From: Hirundichthys speculiger
Taxonomy: Eukaryota > Chordata > Actinopteri > Beloniformes > Exocoetidae
NCBI GenBank assembly: GCA_018398805.1
Contig: JAGFBZ010001170.1
Coordinates: 1,017,001 to 1,081,000 of the forward strand
Direction of reading: 5' to 3'
DNA length: 64,000 bases
Part shown: positions 45,275 through 57,302 of the stretch, in pieces
How the letters are laid out: every line of letters starts with the position of its first letter
How positions within the stretch are numbered: the first letter of the stretch is position 1
Notes under the pieces: generated by a model
Told to the model about the DNA's origin: nothing
The model's input: only the letters and a program-made list of their open reading frames with translations
Databases searched by the model: none
Translations under genes and position numbers: made by a program

Positions 45275-48200
45275 AATGAATGAAAGAAAAGTGGAGAAAT
45301 CTGCACCTGGGTTTACTGGTGTATTCATATTTAGCAGTTATGACTATATTAACTGAGGAAAGTACCAAACATTACTGACACTTATAGCTGAAAAGGGGAA
45401 GCACGGAGAGCAAATTCTTGAGTTCATTTTGAAGACAAGGTTCCTCATGTATTTTAACTGCTTCTTTCAGGCCATTTTCACACATGCACTGCAGCCATTA
45501 AATGATCTGGAGGAGCTGTATTTTAACACAGAAATGTCTCCAAGATTAGCTCTGTATGTCTTGCAGGGATTACAAGCCCGTTGCCCCTTAATAACTTTAG
45601 AAAGAGTGAGACCGTGTGTGAAGTGTAAGCTAGTTCCTCTGATCATGTGATCATCGTATGCTGATAACAGTTGCTACTTTTTTTTTCTGCTGAAAGGTTT
45701 TCTGCTCACTCATTCATACTTCCTAGTAGATCTGGTATTAATGTCAACCCAAGGTAGTAATCATTATTGATAGATCAATAGCATCATCTTCCAATCTTGA
45801 TACGTTGTAACAATACAAAAAACATACATTTCGCATCAATTATGTTGATCTACCTGCACTCTACCCATAAACACCTCCAAAGTGTTAACAGTCATGAAAA
45901 CCACTGAGAATAACCTGCTGTGAAGTGAATGCTTGCAACTGTGGAGAAGTAGAGGGCCTATTTCCAGATATTTCCCTGGCATTCAGGTATGAAAACATCT
46001 CTAAGTTCTTGTCCACTGTCACTCAGCAGCATGCACTTGGCCTGTGTGCCACTGGGACCAAAATAGAGATAAATGAATATTCAGTTAAGTATTTTTTTTT
46101 TAATTCTTCATTGTATCTGCACTTGTAGTTTCTTAAATACAAAATTTGCTTCATCAATACATGAGGTGTTTTCCCTGACCATTTAGAGTGGTCACTTTAT
46201 GCTCCGGAAGTTCTGACACTTTTAAAAGTACATAAAGTACGTGAGCACCCCTTGAAGTATTCCTTCGCTAAAAAGTTGCCAATGATAATAGTATGTTTTA
46301 GCTTAAAAACACTTTGTTACACCCTAAATTGGAAAGAAAAATTTACACTGTAATGATTAAAGATCGTGAAAAAGTGGGTGTTTCACTCACCTTTTTTTTT
46401 GTCACCTCTCAAGTGACAGGCAGATGCTTCACTGCAGCAACACAGCCCAGAGAGCTTATTTTAAGCTGTTTAACTGAATAATTTAATGCTGATGCTGAGG
46501 CCTCTGATCCTGCACTCTTTCATTATCTAGCATTATCTCTTTCCTGCAATGATAGGCATGTGTGAAGGGGAGCGGGAGGGCTGTGACAATCAGGAGGCGA
46601 TGACTGGTCTTAAGGTCAGAGTCACTGCTGGTTTGGCTGTGATGTGGTTTACCAGGAGAGAGTTGGGGCCTTTGCCACACGGTGCTGATTCCTGGAAGAA
46701 GTTGGTTTGGATTTACAGCCCACCCACACAGCAGCGCAGCATTGATGGACCTAACCAATAGAATGCTGTGCTTTCCCTTTGCCATTTAATTTTGTTCAGT
46801 TGTTTACAGAGTTCCATTGCTTTTTTTTTTTTTTTGTCCTACGCCTCCTCATTTTTTTTCCACAGGGTGCAGGTGTGTGTTCACTCAACCAAGAACACTT
46901 ACTGGCGTGTCTACAAAGGCACTGACATAAAAATGGATTGAGAAATACTGCTTCCACTGTATACCATGGCCCTCCCCTCACATGGCAGTAAATGCCACAA
47001 ACCAAGGCCCTGACCAAACCACAGCTGCAGGAAGAGGTGATGTAAAGTCCCTGCCACATTGCTGCCACTAATAACCATAAGTTATTGGATTGGTAAGACA
47101 GTAGAATGGTACAAACCTGATACGTGAAGGTTTTTCTATGTGCCATGGGTGCCTCGGCAGCCTTCGTGACTCAGGTGACTTGATTATCTACTGCAGGTCT
47201 GTCAGTTCTGGGGTCCCCCAGTTGAGATAACATACTTAAGTCTCCTTTCATGTCATATGAGGTCAGTCTTTTTTGTGTTCATTGACAAACTCACACTCAC
47301 TGTCCTCACACCCTCAGGGCCACAGGAAGGAGACCCAGCAGAGGAAGTGTAGGGGTCTAGTGTGTGACTGCTGAGTGACTCTGGAAGGTTTCCAGATCAG
47401 GTTGCAATGCCAGCCAGGTCTGCATTGTAAAGAAGAGTCGGACTTTTGTGGGTGAATGGGCCTTACATCCATCAGTAGAGTCTTGCTTGTGTCGAAGACC
47501 CCTGAAAATTTAATGATTCATGACATTATCTTAATACAGTGTTTCTGAATTAAGATGCGTGTGTGAGTCAGACTTTTAAGTTTTGAGTTTGTGGTGGTCA
47601 CCCAGAGACATGTTAAAGGAGATGCATATTTATTATTATTTTTTATCATCAGGAGCTGACACTGTTCTATAGTCTGGTGACTATAGAAAAAAAGTCACAC
47701 TTTTGGTGTGCTTGCTTTTTTTTTTGTAGCTGATAGACTAAAAAAGAAAAAAAAATACAATGGACATAGGGAATGTTTTGATTGGGTTCAGATACATAAT
47801 CTAGGACTCTAGTTAAGAGAGATCTACTGTGGTGGAAATTAATATTCCTGCTCGAAATTATTTAAGTAACATCCTGGAACTGGCCCCAAACTCATTTATC
47901 AATTTGCATCTATTAAGGATAGAAGACAGGAGCGAAGTATTGAAGGCACACTTTCCGTCAGAGACATTTCTTTCCTTTTTTTTTCTTTGGAGCACAAAAT
48001 CCAAGCCAGTGGTAGTAAGAAAAAAAATGTACACAAGACCTGGTCTGTTTCCCTGTGATTGAATTGAGAGAACTTTTCTTGTGCTTCCAAGATTCGGCTG
48101 GAAAAAACCCCAGCAATGTTTTGTCCACAGGCACACAGAGATTACACATTCAGAGGAGAAGTGCACAAGAGAGATGAACTGCTGCTGGGGTTTTACATAC

Positions 48201-49189
48201 CTTACCCCTCTGACCAAGGTCTCTTTTCTCTGTGGGACGGCAGGGGAGCGGTGCCTTCTGTGGCTTTGGCTGGCTCCTAAATCACAGACAGTAAATCTCT
48301 ATCCTGCTGAAGAGATTGATCTATTGGGTAGCAGAATACACAAGCAGACCAGCCCTGTCAGACAGCAAAAGTACCAATTTAAAAAGCTTTTCTGTGATAC
48401 AACAGCGTTGCTGTGATGACAGGCCGTCCGTTTTTTTCTGGGCTTCCCCACCTTTCATCCTGCAGAGGGACAACGCAGAACTGCTGAAAGGCCTTAAAAG
48501 TAGGAAGAGTTGCACCATAAAGTTGCCGCTGCAGTGGAAGGATGCGTTGAGCTTTGTTATCTGAAACTGGCTCAATGCACTCAACATACAGTACACTTCT
48601 GTAATTATACACCAAATATATTTCAATGAGGAATGATTACTGTACAGAGGTCATTTGTCCAAAGCAATTTACTTCTGGCAAGCAGCTAGAGGATATTTTA
48701 GATGTTGCTCTGTCTAGTCTCTTTTCCACTGGCGCCTAGACATAACTGAATGCTGCTGAGTTCATTCATCGGACTCTGAACTGTCTGCAGATGTTCAAAG
48801 ACACTTAGATTCTTCCTGCTGAGGTGGCACAGTTCTGTGAAAATGAAAACCTTCCAGTGGTCACAACTCAGCTTTACTTTGTGAGTGAAGTTATTAGGAC
48901 AAGTGATTTACTGTATGTGAGCATATATGCAGTGCAGCCATTTATTAGTTTACATAGAGATGTGTTGACCGTGTGCTGTTATTTTATGTACCTCACCTGG
49001 TAAAATTCTATCAAACCACAAATAAGTGCATAATCAGAGCTGGTTTCATTAATAGCAGCTGCATTGCAGTTTTTTGTGTTAACCATGTTAACAGCTAGCT
49101 GTCATCATTTCAGCGTCTTGGCACTTAGTATTTTTGGTCAATTTGACATCTTACCTGTATATTAAGAGTATACAGAGAGCATAATCACT
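45275..49189. other. Stretch with no supported gene; one exon-like block
   Basis: 45471-45605 has an exon-like structure (listed separately). The block 47820-48560 is free of repeats and ordered, a possible conserved non-coding element. Overlapping frames on both strands there (up to 119 codons) have no domain. T-runs lie near 46821 and 47718. Nothing else can be named. Confidence 0.4.
45471..45605 (+). other. Exon-like block (weak host exon candidate)
   Basis: A pyrimidine-rich acceptor ctgcttctttcag ends at 45470 and a good donor gtgaga begins at 45606. The block between is 135 bases, a multiple of three, and open in one frame (reading A-I-F-T-H-A-L-Q-P-L-N-D-L-E-E-L-Y-F and so on, ending L-I-T-L-E-R). 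No protein family was recognised and no neighbouring exon was found. Such a structure can arise by chance in 64 kb. Confidence 0.15.
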
Positions 49190-49213
49190 TTTTTTTTTTT
49201 TTTTTTTTTTTTT
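49190..49213 (-). repeat. poly(T) tract
   Basis: About 24 consecutive T. No retrotransposon body adjoins it on the side expected for a poly(A) tail. Confidence 0.9.
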
Positions 49214-49439
49214 ACAAGTAATATAGTTTGTTGTGCTGTTAATTGCACGAACAGGCTGCTACGCCTGCCACTGTGTTGTCCTCAGGCAGTCTGAGGGCGA
49301 GGGCCACTGATTGTGGAATTTGGCTGGGAGTTAGTACAGCACCCAGGAGTCAAACAGACAGCCATCAAACAACTAGCTGTCACTTTAGCTACTTCGCACT
49401 TTGGATGAACTTCACATCTGAGCTGTGAATGAAACCTAA

Positions 49440-49950
49440 CTGAGCAACCAGAAGCTGCTGCCTTCGTCACCATTTGAAGGGTGATAACCAGGGTTGACCG
49501 GAGGATATCTGGCCCAACAGCCTCTAGCCTGTTGGCTGCCATGTTCTCTGGGAGAGCAACCTTCAGGTTGACTAACTGGATCACTGGCTAGTGGGTAGCT
49601 GACCACCATACGCTGCAGTTCCTGGTGTGAACCAAAACAGCTAGGCGAAGGGGGTCAAAGCAGTGCTCATTTCGCATATGTTGTTTTTGTAGCACCATTT
49701 GAAATTAGGATGGATGTACATATTCAAGCATATTAAATGTAGGGTCACGTTAGTTAGCATCATAGGTTAGCATGAGCTAAGCCAAGATAAAATAGGTTGC
49801 TTGTGGTAACTGAGGGAAGGTGGGGTGTGCTCAAATGAACTGCCAGGCTTGTTCCACCCATTTCCTCATTTTTGGTATAATCAGGATTGGGCGGAGTCAG
49901 CTCCTGCTAACATGGAGGCTTCCAGAGAACTGAAAAATGGGCCTTCCCAA
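49440..49950 (+). repeat. Dispersed fish repeat (copy 3, right part)
   Basis: From 49740, gtagggtcacgttagttagcatcataggttagcatgagctaagcc and aagataaaataggttgc, then ggtggggtgtgctc and acccatttcctcat, match the order of the right part of 38020-38625. The 49440-49690 portion is less clear but continuous in style (ctgctgccttcgtcaccatttgaaggg). It probably belongs to the same or a linked repeat. Confidence 0.5.
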
Positions 49951-52583
49951 AGTGTACCCATTCAGTTTTGGTGCAAGACAAAACAAACAAAAAAAAACTA
50001 CTAATGCTGATAAGGGAATAGAATAGATGTATTTTAAACAGCTAAAGTTGTTGGTGGTAAACCTGCAGATTGGAACCAATTGTGTTGCCACAACGGTAAA
50101 ATAAAAGTGAGAAAGAAAGATGCTACATATGTGGCTCCTACAAAAGGGAGTGGTGGCATAACAGATTAGAAACTGGAGGGTCATTGGCCTCATACCCATT
50201 CAGGATAAAACTGGCAGAGAAAGTAAACAGACTGCACCTGCGTCCCTCTGTCCCACCAGGGAAATAAGGCCACTTAGTCCCAACTGTTCTAGTAAATGCT
50301 GTTGTACTGAGTGTACTGGGAAGCATCCAGATGTTAATGTTTTTTAAACTTGAAAAGTAAGAAAGTTCCTGAAGGAAAAAAAAGCATTGCTCTCAGTGGA
50401 CCTTCAGGTGTCTTTAAAAATAGACAAAGCTGTACTGCTCTCATCGGGGGTGATATCTTCAACCAGAAATCACATCAGTCAGCGTTTTTGTTAATGATTA
50501 AAGGTGCCTTAAAAAAGAACATTTTTAGGCATTGAGCCCAAATTTCGCTGCAACTAAACCTCATCAGTAAAGACTAGTTTTGATAAAAACGTTCACAGTC
50601 CGAGGCTTACTCACACTGACAAGGTTAGTGGTGTTCCAAAGGGCAGCAGTGTTTACCTGCCCACTCGAGTGGATTCCTCAGCCGGCTGGCTCAGACGCTG
50701 AGGTCCAGGCCTCGGTGCCTTCGTGTCTACTGTCTACACCGGAGACATACTTAGTCTGATATCAGTGCCGCGCACTCAACAAAGACGTTGAAAGGCCATA
50801 TTGAAGCAGGGGTGGAGAGTGGAGCGGGGTGGGGGGGTTTGAGGAGATAGGCAGACTCAGTGAAGTCAGCGGCTCCGGAAGCCTTGAAGCGCCCCGCTTG
50901 CAGAGGGAGAGCAGGTGTGAGCCTCTTTACGTGCCGTGTGTGGCTGCGCAGGCATGTGCTCGCCCGAGCACATGCGCTCATGCGCTGGAGTGTGTGCATC
51001 TGTGTTTAAGTAATAAATAGGGCATGTGTTCCAGGCTGAAAATGCACACAATGCACCGTACATGTTGTGTTCTGCGATTGTGCTCATGCCACCCTCTAAA
51101 CAACGCGGCCCAGCGTTCTCCAGTTGAAACTGTGTTTGCCTTGTTAAGCGACACAGCAGTAGGTATGTGCGTGTGCTTGTGTGTGTGACAGGGAGATGGA
51201 GCGACTTCAAAGCAGCGTGGCAGCATTCTCTCAGACCGGCCTGTTTACACTGCTCACTGAAGTCTGCATTCCTCTGTCTCATTTTTCCATGGCATTCCAC
51301 GAAGAGCTCAGTGCTCCTGGCCGTGTGCCCTGCAAAGTTTACCCCCCGACCCAGCCCCCCCACCCGTACACATACTGTATAGTGCACGCGTACTTCTGCA
51401 CACACAAGTGTGCACTCCGTTTGGTCACTAAAGCAAGACAGGACCCAGCTGGGATCGAAACACCCACGAGTGGAGCCAGTTTAGAGAAAATTGAGACAAA
51501 AAGCTCATATGCAGCGCAGCACCGCAGGAGGGCAGGAGATTCAGTATCGTGGTGCTCCTCTCCCGCTCTGCTGACGAGCTCAGCCTGCTTCTCTACGATG
51601 TCGGAGTGAAACATCTGCGCCGGTTTGTCTTGAAAAGCTCTCAGTGCATTCCCTGGCTATAAATCAGGCAGCTTCAACGCCTGCCTTGCAGCCAAAGAGA
51701 AATATAGCAGGGAAAATGAAAACAGTTAAGCTGCCAATTACAAGGTGTGTTGCAAGCAGTCTGCGGGCCACATCAGAGAAGCTCTGTGCCCATGTTTTTT
51801 TGTGATTATTTACTGTTGGGGTTGCTTAGGATGCAAAGTGTGTCAACATGGTTACATGAATAATTTGCAGCAGGTAAAATAACACAGACACCCACAGAAA
51901 AGAGGGGGAAAAAACTCATATTATTAGTTGTGTTGCCTATGTCTCCATTACAGGTGGTTACAGGATAACCTGGTATGGACCGGAGTGATGGTGGTAGAGA
52001 AATATGTTACTGCCTGTTTCTCCTTTCCACTGTTACACCTATAGATTACATGAGAATTCTCTCACGGTTATGAAAACACAATCTTTTAATATTTTGTAAC
52101 TTCCAAATATTGCAAATATATGTGAGACTATGATAAGAGGTTACACTCTTGCTTAATTCTGCTTTGTTTTAGTGGCAATAAAAATGTCACAATTTCTCCC
52201 AGAATTGATCAAGTAGCAGTGTTGCTTGTGAATTTGAAGTTCGAAGAGGTGTGTTGCATACAGCCTGCACACATGGGGACAGATGTTTAAAGAACAGACT
52301 GTGAGAAAGAGGAAGTCTACTGGCAAAGTCATTTCTGTTTGTCATTTGTTCTGCACAGGTGGGAGGACAGGGATGCCTTGAAGGGTAGTTCAGGGAAATT
52401 AATTACGGTGTCAACTGTAACCATGACAACAAAGCTTAAACATTTATCTTTAATAATTCGTAGTCATATTTGAGCCAGCAAAGGTTCAAAGCATTGAACA
52501 AAGCATTATTTATCACGCACAGACTGCTAATTAAGTTGTAAAAGAAAACTCAAGAAAGACAAGTTGTCATAGAAAACTTTAGG
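49951..52583. other. Stretch with no supported gene; GC-rich block
   Basis: 50640-51660 is richer in G+C and CpG than its surroundings and has no repeat that I recognise. The longest open frame of the window (179 codons, minus strand 50866-51405) is here, opposite a 142-codon plus-strand frame. Both are Cys/His/Thr-rich translations of CA/TG-type sequence (acacacacgt-like words), with no domain or start context. The block may be a regulatory or conserved non-coding region. Confidence 0.4.
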
Positions 52584-52674
<91 letters not shown>

Positions 52675-52680
52675 TATACA
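52584..52680. repeat. Compound microsatellite (TG)n(TA)n
   Basis: About 16 TG units (52591-52622) are followed by about 23 TA units (52623-52668) and a short catata extension. The two halves abut without a break. Such tracts are highly variable and can adopt Z-DNA (TG) and cruciform (TA) forms. Confidence 0.97.
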
Positions 52681-53170
52681 CAGAATGTAGTAATTTTAAA
52701 TAAACTTCCTTATGTTTTTTTACATCACATTAGGGAATATTTTTTTAAAATAGAGTTTAGTCAACATAGGATAACACAACTCAGATTTGAAACTACTTCA
52801 GTTTCTGGCACTTAAGAGCTCTTGTCATAACCTGCATCTCGTGTGATTTTCGAAAGAGGGTTGACAATCCTTCCTTTACCAAAATGTGCACATCGTCCTT
52901 GATGCTTACAGAGAATATCTCAGAGAAAGAGCGTCCTCACAATCAGGACTTCCATTTGCCTTTGGGGAACTCATGACATCATGCAAAATGAAAAGGGGAT
53001 CAGCAGAGCTGTACCTCTATGAAAATATTGAATAAGTTGTTTTTTTTTTTTTCTTTCAGTGTTTCCTTGTGCTTGCACTCCGGGGGTTCGAAATAATCTG
53101 GTCTAGACACTTAATACATTGTTTTGCTTACGGAAAAATCCATTTCTCAATGTACATGACACCCCTAATC
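52681..53170. other. Stretch with no supported gene
   Basis: A T-run at 53040-53052. Otherwise nothing recognisable. Confidence 0.5.
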
Positions 53171-53676
53171 CAGGGGTCCCCAACCCCCGGTCCCAAACCT
53201 GGTACCGGTCCATGGGTCATTTGGTACAGGCCCACAGAGAAAAAATAAATAACTTCCATTATTACCGTTTGATTTATTATCTGAGTCTATTCCGAGTCGA
53301 ATTATGTTTTATTTTGAAAAACGACTGGATTCTCTCCATTACATCTATCTATGACTCTTGACACATGACAGGACTTCCAGACCCATGTAATGGTCACTTG
53401 GCAAAATGAGTAAAAAACAAACATCATTAGATAGTGTCTTTACGCAGAGAGGATGTTACCGATGTTCTGTTGTTAATGTGATGTTACGAGGACGCTTCTA
53501 ATAAAGTTGCACGTGAATACAGAGCGGATTTACGTTTATTATAATATATAGAAAATACCACTTTTTATGCCGGTCGTATCATTTTATTTTGATGTATTTA
53601 TCGGCGGCACATTTTACAGACCGCTCCGTGAAAACATTAAACCGGTCTGTGGCTCATAAAAGGTCGGGGGCCACTG
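53171..53676 (+). mobile_element. Non-autonomous hAT element, transposase start retained
   Basis: It starts caggggtccccaaccc and ends ggtcgggggccactg, an imperfect inverted repeat of the CAGNGGNCCCC type. Flanking ccctaatc and ccctaaga agree at 6 of 8 positions (aged TSD). Inside, at 53406, an ATG opens M-S-K-K-Q-T-S-L-D-S-V-F-T-Q-R. This resembles the start of hAT transposases of the ZBED5 type (a short Lys-rich start then S-L-D-S-F), but the frame ends soon after. The rest of the gene is deleted. The end sequences differ from the other hAT families in this window. Confidence 0.85.
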
Positions 53677-55052
53677 CCCTAAGAAGCTCAGATCAGAGCA
53701 TGCTCCCGTCTATGATTTCATTTGATACAATGGCTCTTATTCATAGGTGTTATTTTGGTCTTCCGTCAGAAAATCTGTGCCGTTGAGGTGGGAGATCTTG
53801 TTATGATCTGCCTCGACATCTATTAATAACGCGTCAACAGCGTCGTCCCTGGAAAAAGAACAAATGGACATTGTTACTACTTCATTTACTACTTCATTTC
53901 ATTTCTTGTACATGATTGCTGATATACAGTAGATACACAGTAAATAATTATTTTGGCTATCTCACCGCATTCATTCCAATTTACCAAGGACCATCATACC
54001 AGTACCACCTTGCCAAATGGCAGTCTTTTTTGGGACACTAGGGACTAATGGTAAATGCCCAGGCTCTCTGTAAACAGGCTCAGCTATGACATCATTAAGG
54101 TGTCTGCATTCATGATGTTGCATAGACGTAGTTTACTAACCCAACAAACTAGAACTTGGAGTTATGAGCAAGTTTCTTTGGCTGTTTTTGAAGCTGCATC
54201 TGACACACTGCCCATACACTGCAGTACATACGGTACATAAGGTATGTGATCCTTACTGATACAGCAATACATCACGTTCAGTTCAGTTCTGCTTTTAGAT
54301 TATTTATAATTTGACCAAGATCGGTCGACCAGGTTCATTTACCATGCATTAATCCATTTAATATATTTATCACCTCTATTCACTGTTTTATTTTCATTCA
54401 GTGATTACAGTCTAAACAAATAGCATCTTTCATACTCATAAACAGTTCCCATTTACAACCCCAAGCCAAAAAGCACACTAATGCAGTATGGGATGATAAT
54501 GAAAAAGCCACTTACGGTACGGTGCAGCAGACAAAGAGACTATATGGTATAAAGGATACATGCCTACAGCTGGTGTCTACACAACCGCTACCTGAAGGCT
54601 GTGGCCCCCACACAAAAAAAATACAGACAAAATGAAGAGAATACATGCAGAGGGCTGTTTCTCTGCTGTAAAATTGGCTGTTACACAGTGTCACTATTTT
54701 TGCAGACAGAATGAGGATGATGAATTAATTTTCTTTTTCAAATGTCAGCTGCTGAAAGGTTGCTTGGAATTCAAATAAAGAAGAAGAATAGATATAAAAA
54801 CAATAAAATTAATTTCCTAATTGATTTGAACCATTCTTTAACAGACACAGGTATAAAAATAATGACTTTCAGTGTCTTCACAAGAGAAGCATTTCATCAG
54901 ATGTGGAAAAGCAAGTACTGTTCTATCTTCATTTTTTCACTGTTAAAACATGATATATTACTACTTATTTCATTAAGAGGTAAGCAATCCTTCTTATTCA
55001 AATATATATTTTTTCACATGAAGGTAAATGTCTTTATGTTAAATTGCATTTA
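53677..55052. other. Stretch with no supported gene
   Basis: Short frames only. The piece at 54455-54500 (acaaccccaagccaaaaag) faintly resembles the start of the Tc1-like family seen at 1-140 and 25540, but is too short to call. An AT-rich frame at 54742-55152 (136 codons) is Lys/Asn/Ile/Phe-rich, as expected of A+T-rich DNA, and reaches into the next element. Confidence 0.5.
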
Positions 55053-56160
55053 TAGTCATCTAAAACAGAAATTGCACCATGTTTCAATTCTAAGGTTTTA
55101 CTCACCACAAAATCATAACAAACAAGAGCAATCTAACCAGATCTTGAAATAAAGTGAATATAACCTCAGATGATGAGCCACACATGAAATATTACACCAT
55201 GTCATTATTTTTTTTCTTTACAGAAATGAAGCCAAAATGCAAAATCAGTGTCTGAAAACCAAGTGTAGCTTGTGACTCAGTAGCTTGTTTACCACAATTA
55301 GCGGTGGTAATTTAAAGTATATCCTGTATCAGTTTTTCACTTTTTTTTCTTAGGAATTTTGGGCTCATTCTTCTTTACAACATTACTTCAGTTTATTGGA
55401 GTTGGCTGACATTCATTTATGCACATCTTTCTTACGGTCCTGCTGCAGCGTTTTAATCGAGTTGAGGTCTGGACTTTGACTCGGCCGTTGCAACACGTAT
55501 ATTCTTTTGCGTTACAGTCATTCTGTTATGATTTGCTGGTGTGCTTGGGAACGTTGTCCTATTGCCTGACCCAGTTCCAGCCAAGCTTTAGAAGTTGGTC
55601 AGATGGTCTCACACCGACTCTAGAATGCTAGCTGCACAGATCCTTGCATAACAAGCCTTAAACGACACCACCTCCACCAGACAGCTGGCGTGATGTGGTT
55701 GCATTGATTGTGTTTCGGTTTTTGGCAAACGTGGCGCTGTGTATCTCAACTTTTGTCTTGTACAAAAGTAAATGAATAAAATAAAATAATATAGTTCCAG
55801 AAGTTTTGTGGTTTGTTCAGAAAAATCTTTTTGAAGACCTAGAGTAAGCCATGCTTCTTTATTTTCTCTTAGAGAGAAGAAGCCTTTCCACAAGCGTTAC
55901 AAACAAACAAACATACTTGTTCAGTCTTCTTTTAAATTTTCTTTTATAAACTTTAAAGTTTACCATGCAAACTGGGACCTATTGAGGTTCAGATGTACCT
56001 CTTAGGTTATTGGCAGTTCCTCTGGGTTTTTCATACACTGACCTTGGGGGAAGCTTACTGGGACTCCACTCCTGGGAACGTTGGCAGCTGTCTCGAATGT
56101 TTGCCATTTGAGAATATTATTTCTTACTGTACAAACATTTTACTCCAAGTTATTGGACTT
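55053..56160 (-). mobile_element. Tc1-like DNA transposon, degraded
   Basis: The left end tagtcatctaaaacagaaattgcacc follows TA at 55051-55052 and resembles the ends at 7024 and 17126. The plus strand is antisense to the transposase: ttcaattctaaggttttactcacc (55084), ataacctcagatgatgag and atgaaatattacaccatgtcatta (55160-55208), ctttagcggtggtaattt-like (55300), ggaattttgggctcattcttctttacaac (55354), gagttgaggtctggactttgactcggcc (55460), gcttgggaacgttgtcctattgcctgaccc (55544), gttttgtggtttgttcag (55803), agagagaagaagcctttcc (55870) and actcctgggaacgttggcagctgtc (56068). Many indels. The N-terminal end and right terminus are not preserved. Confidence 0.8.
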
Positions 56161-56199
56161 TATCATTGATAAATTCTTTGCTCTTTACCACGGCACTAT

Positions 56200-56590
56200 C
56201 ATTGAACTAATGTGGCTCTGTATAATCCCATGCACTGGTCTTTTGCTCTGGCAGCCTGCATCTCAGCACTGTGAATGGTCCTATGTTTTTTCTGCATCAT
56301 TTTCAGCATTGGGCTTTACACAGAGATTTGCCCAGACTCCTTGAATTTTCTCACAATATTATCCTAATAAAATGATCAGTGATTCTCTAAAGGAGTTTGC
56401 CACACAGAGCCATTACTCTTCTTTTCATGGAAACACTAAGCCTTTGGGTTATGCTCCTTTTATACCCAATCCTGGCACCCCCACCCATCACCAATAAATG
56501 TCCTTTATGTATATTCTATAAATATTTGAGGGTTTTTTTTGTTTCTGCCCACTTTTTAGAGTGTGTTATTGGGATCCAATTCTATATTTC
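56200..56590 (-). mobile_element. Tc1-like DNA transposon of a second family, 5' part
   Basis: The plus strand shows gaatggtcctatgttttttctgc (56271), gagatttgcccagactccttgaa (56325), then ggttatgctccttttatacccaatcctggcaccc (56447). This is the antisense of the 5' untranslated and N-terminal region of the widespread fish family whose 3' end lies at 1-140 and 26060. It abuts the previous element of another Tc1-like family. The exact junction is between about 56160 and 56210. Confidence 0.55.
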
Positions 56591-57140
56591 TTAAAATAGT
56601 CAAGATAATAGCAGTATTTAGCAGTAGTAGCAGTAGTGTTTACTGGAGCCTACAACAGTTACTTTGAAGCAGAGTTGAGAAAAGAGCTCCTTCGTCACAT
56701 TTATGAATATTTTTGATTAGTGCTGGGCAGTATGACCAAAAATTTATATCACTGTATTTTTCAAAATTATATCAGTTTCACGGTATATCACTGTATTTTT
56801 TTTTGAAGGCACAACTGGGTGTTAACCGCATTTTCTAATCATTTAGAGAGGAATTTCTGCATTGATTTAGCTTAGAATGACCTATTTTACTGTCACGAGG
56901 AGTGAATATTGTAGAAAAACATTCATATCTACACTAGTATTAATACAGGTTTGCATGGTCTCACAAAAAGATACTATTTACAAAGAGGTGGCACTCGTGA
57001 TTCTAATTAAGTGAAGGAATCAGAATGCATGATAGTTGCAGTTAAAATACAGAACCCTTTTATTTTTCAAATTTTGCAAACAACTTGAAAAAACATATTT
57101 TGTAAAAAATCAACATTAACTACACAATGTAAACAACGTT

Positions 57141-57213
57141 CTAAAGTTGTAGCGGTGGGAGGCTGTGGGAGGCAACACCAGCCTGGTGTTGCCTCCCGCG
57201 GCTACAACTTTAG
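57141..57213. repeat. Inverted repeat inside the second fold-back hAT
   Basis: Left arm 57141-57180 and right arm 57184-57213 with spacer gcc. The arms match outside a local duplication of about 10 bases in the left arm (gtgggaggctgtgggagg). Homologous in position to 9324-9374. Confidence 0.9.
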
Positions 57214-57302
57214 CTTGGCAACATTTGCAGATTATTGTAGTTTGTCGGACGTCGTCTTTTTTAAATCAAAAGAACTTCCTAACGACAGACACGGCTCCTT
57301 GT
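57184..57302 (-). pseudogene. Broken BED zinc finger of hAT transposase (copy 2)
   Basis: The minus strand reads V-V-R-K-F-F, stop, F-K-K-D-D-V-R-Q-T-T-I-I-C-K-C-C-Q-A-K-V-V-A-A-G-G-N-T (in separate short blocks here for size). Only one stop (TGA) interrupts it, so this copy is less decayed than that at 9239. It ends at the same codon (N-T) where the palindrome begins, so the His pair of the finger is missing here too. Confidence 0.8.

Noticed and set aside
47858..48217. 119-codon minus-strand frame overlapping several others
   Set aside because: No motif. The block is at most a non-coding conserved candidate.
50866..51405. 179-codon open frame on the minus strand, the longest in the window
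   Set aside because: No domain, Cys/His/Thr-rich composition from CA-type DNA, an equally long frame opposite, and no splice or start context.
54455..54500. Possible Tc1-like left end (acaacccca...)
   Set aside because: Match too short and without following similarity.
54742..55152. 136-codon frame
   Set aside because: Lys/Asn/Ile/Phe-rich as expected for A+T-rich DNA, and it overlaps the start of a Tc1-like element.
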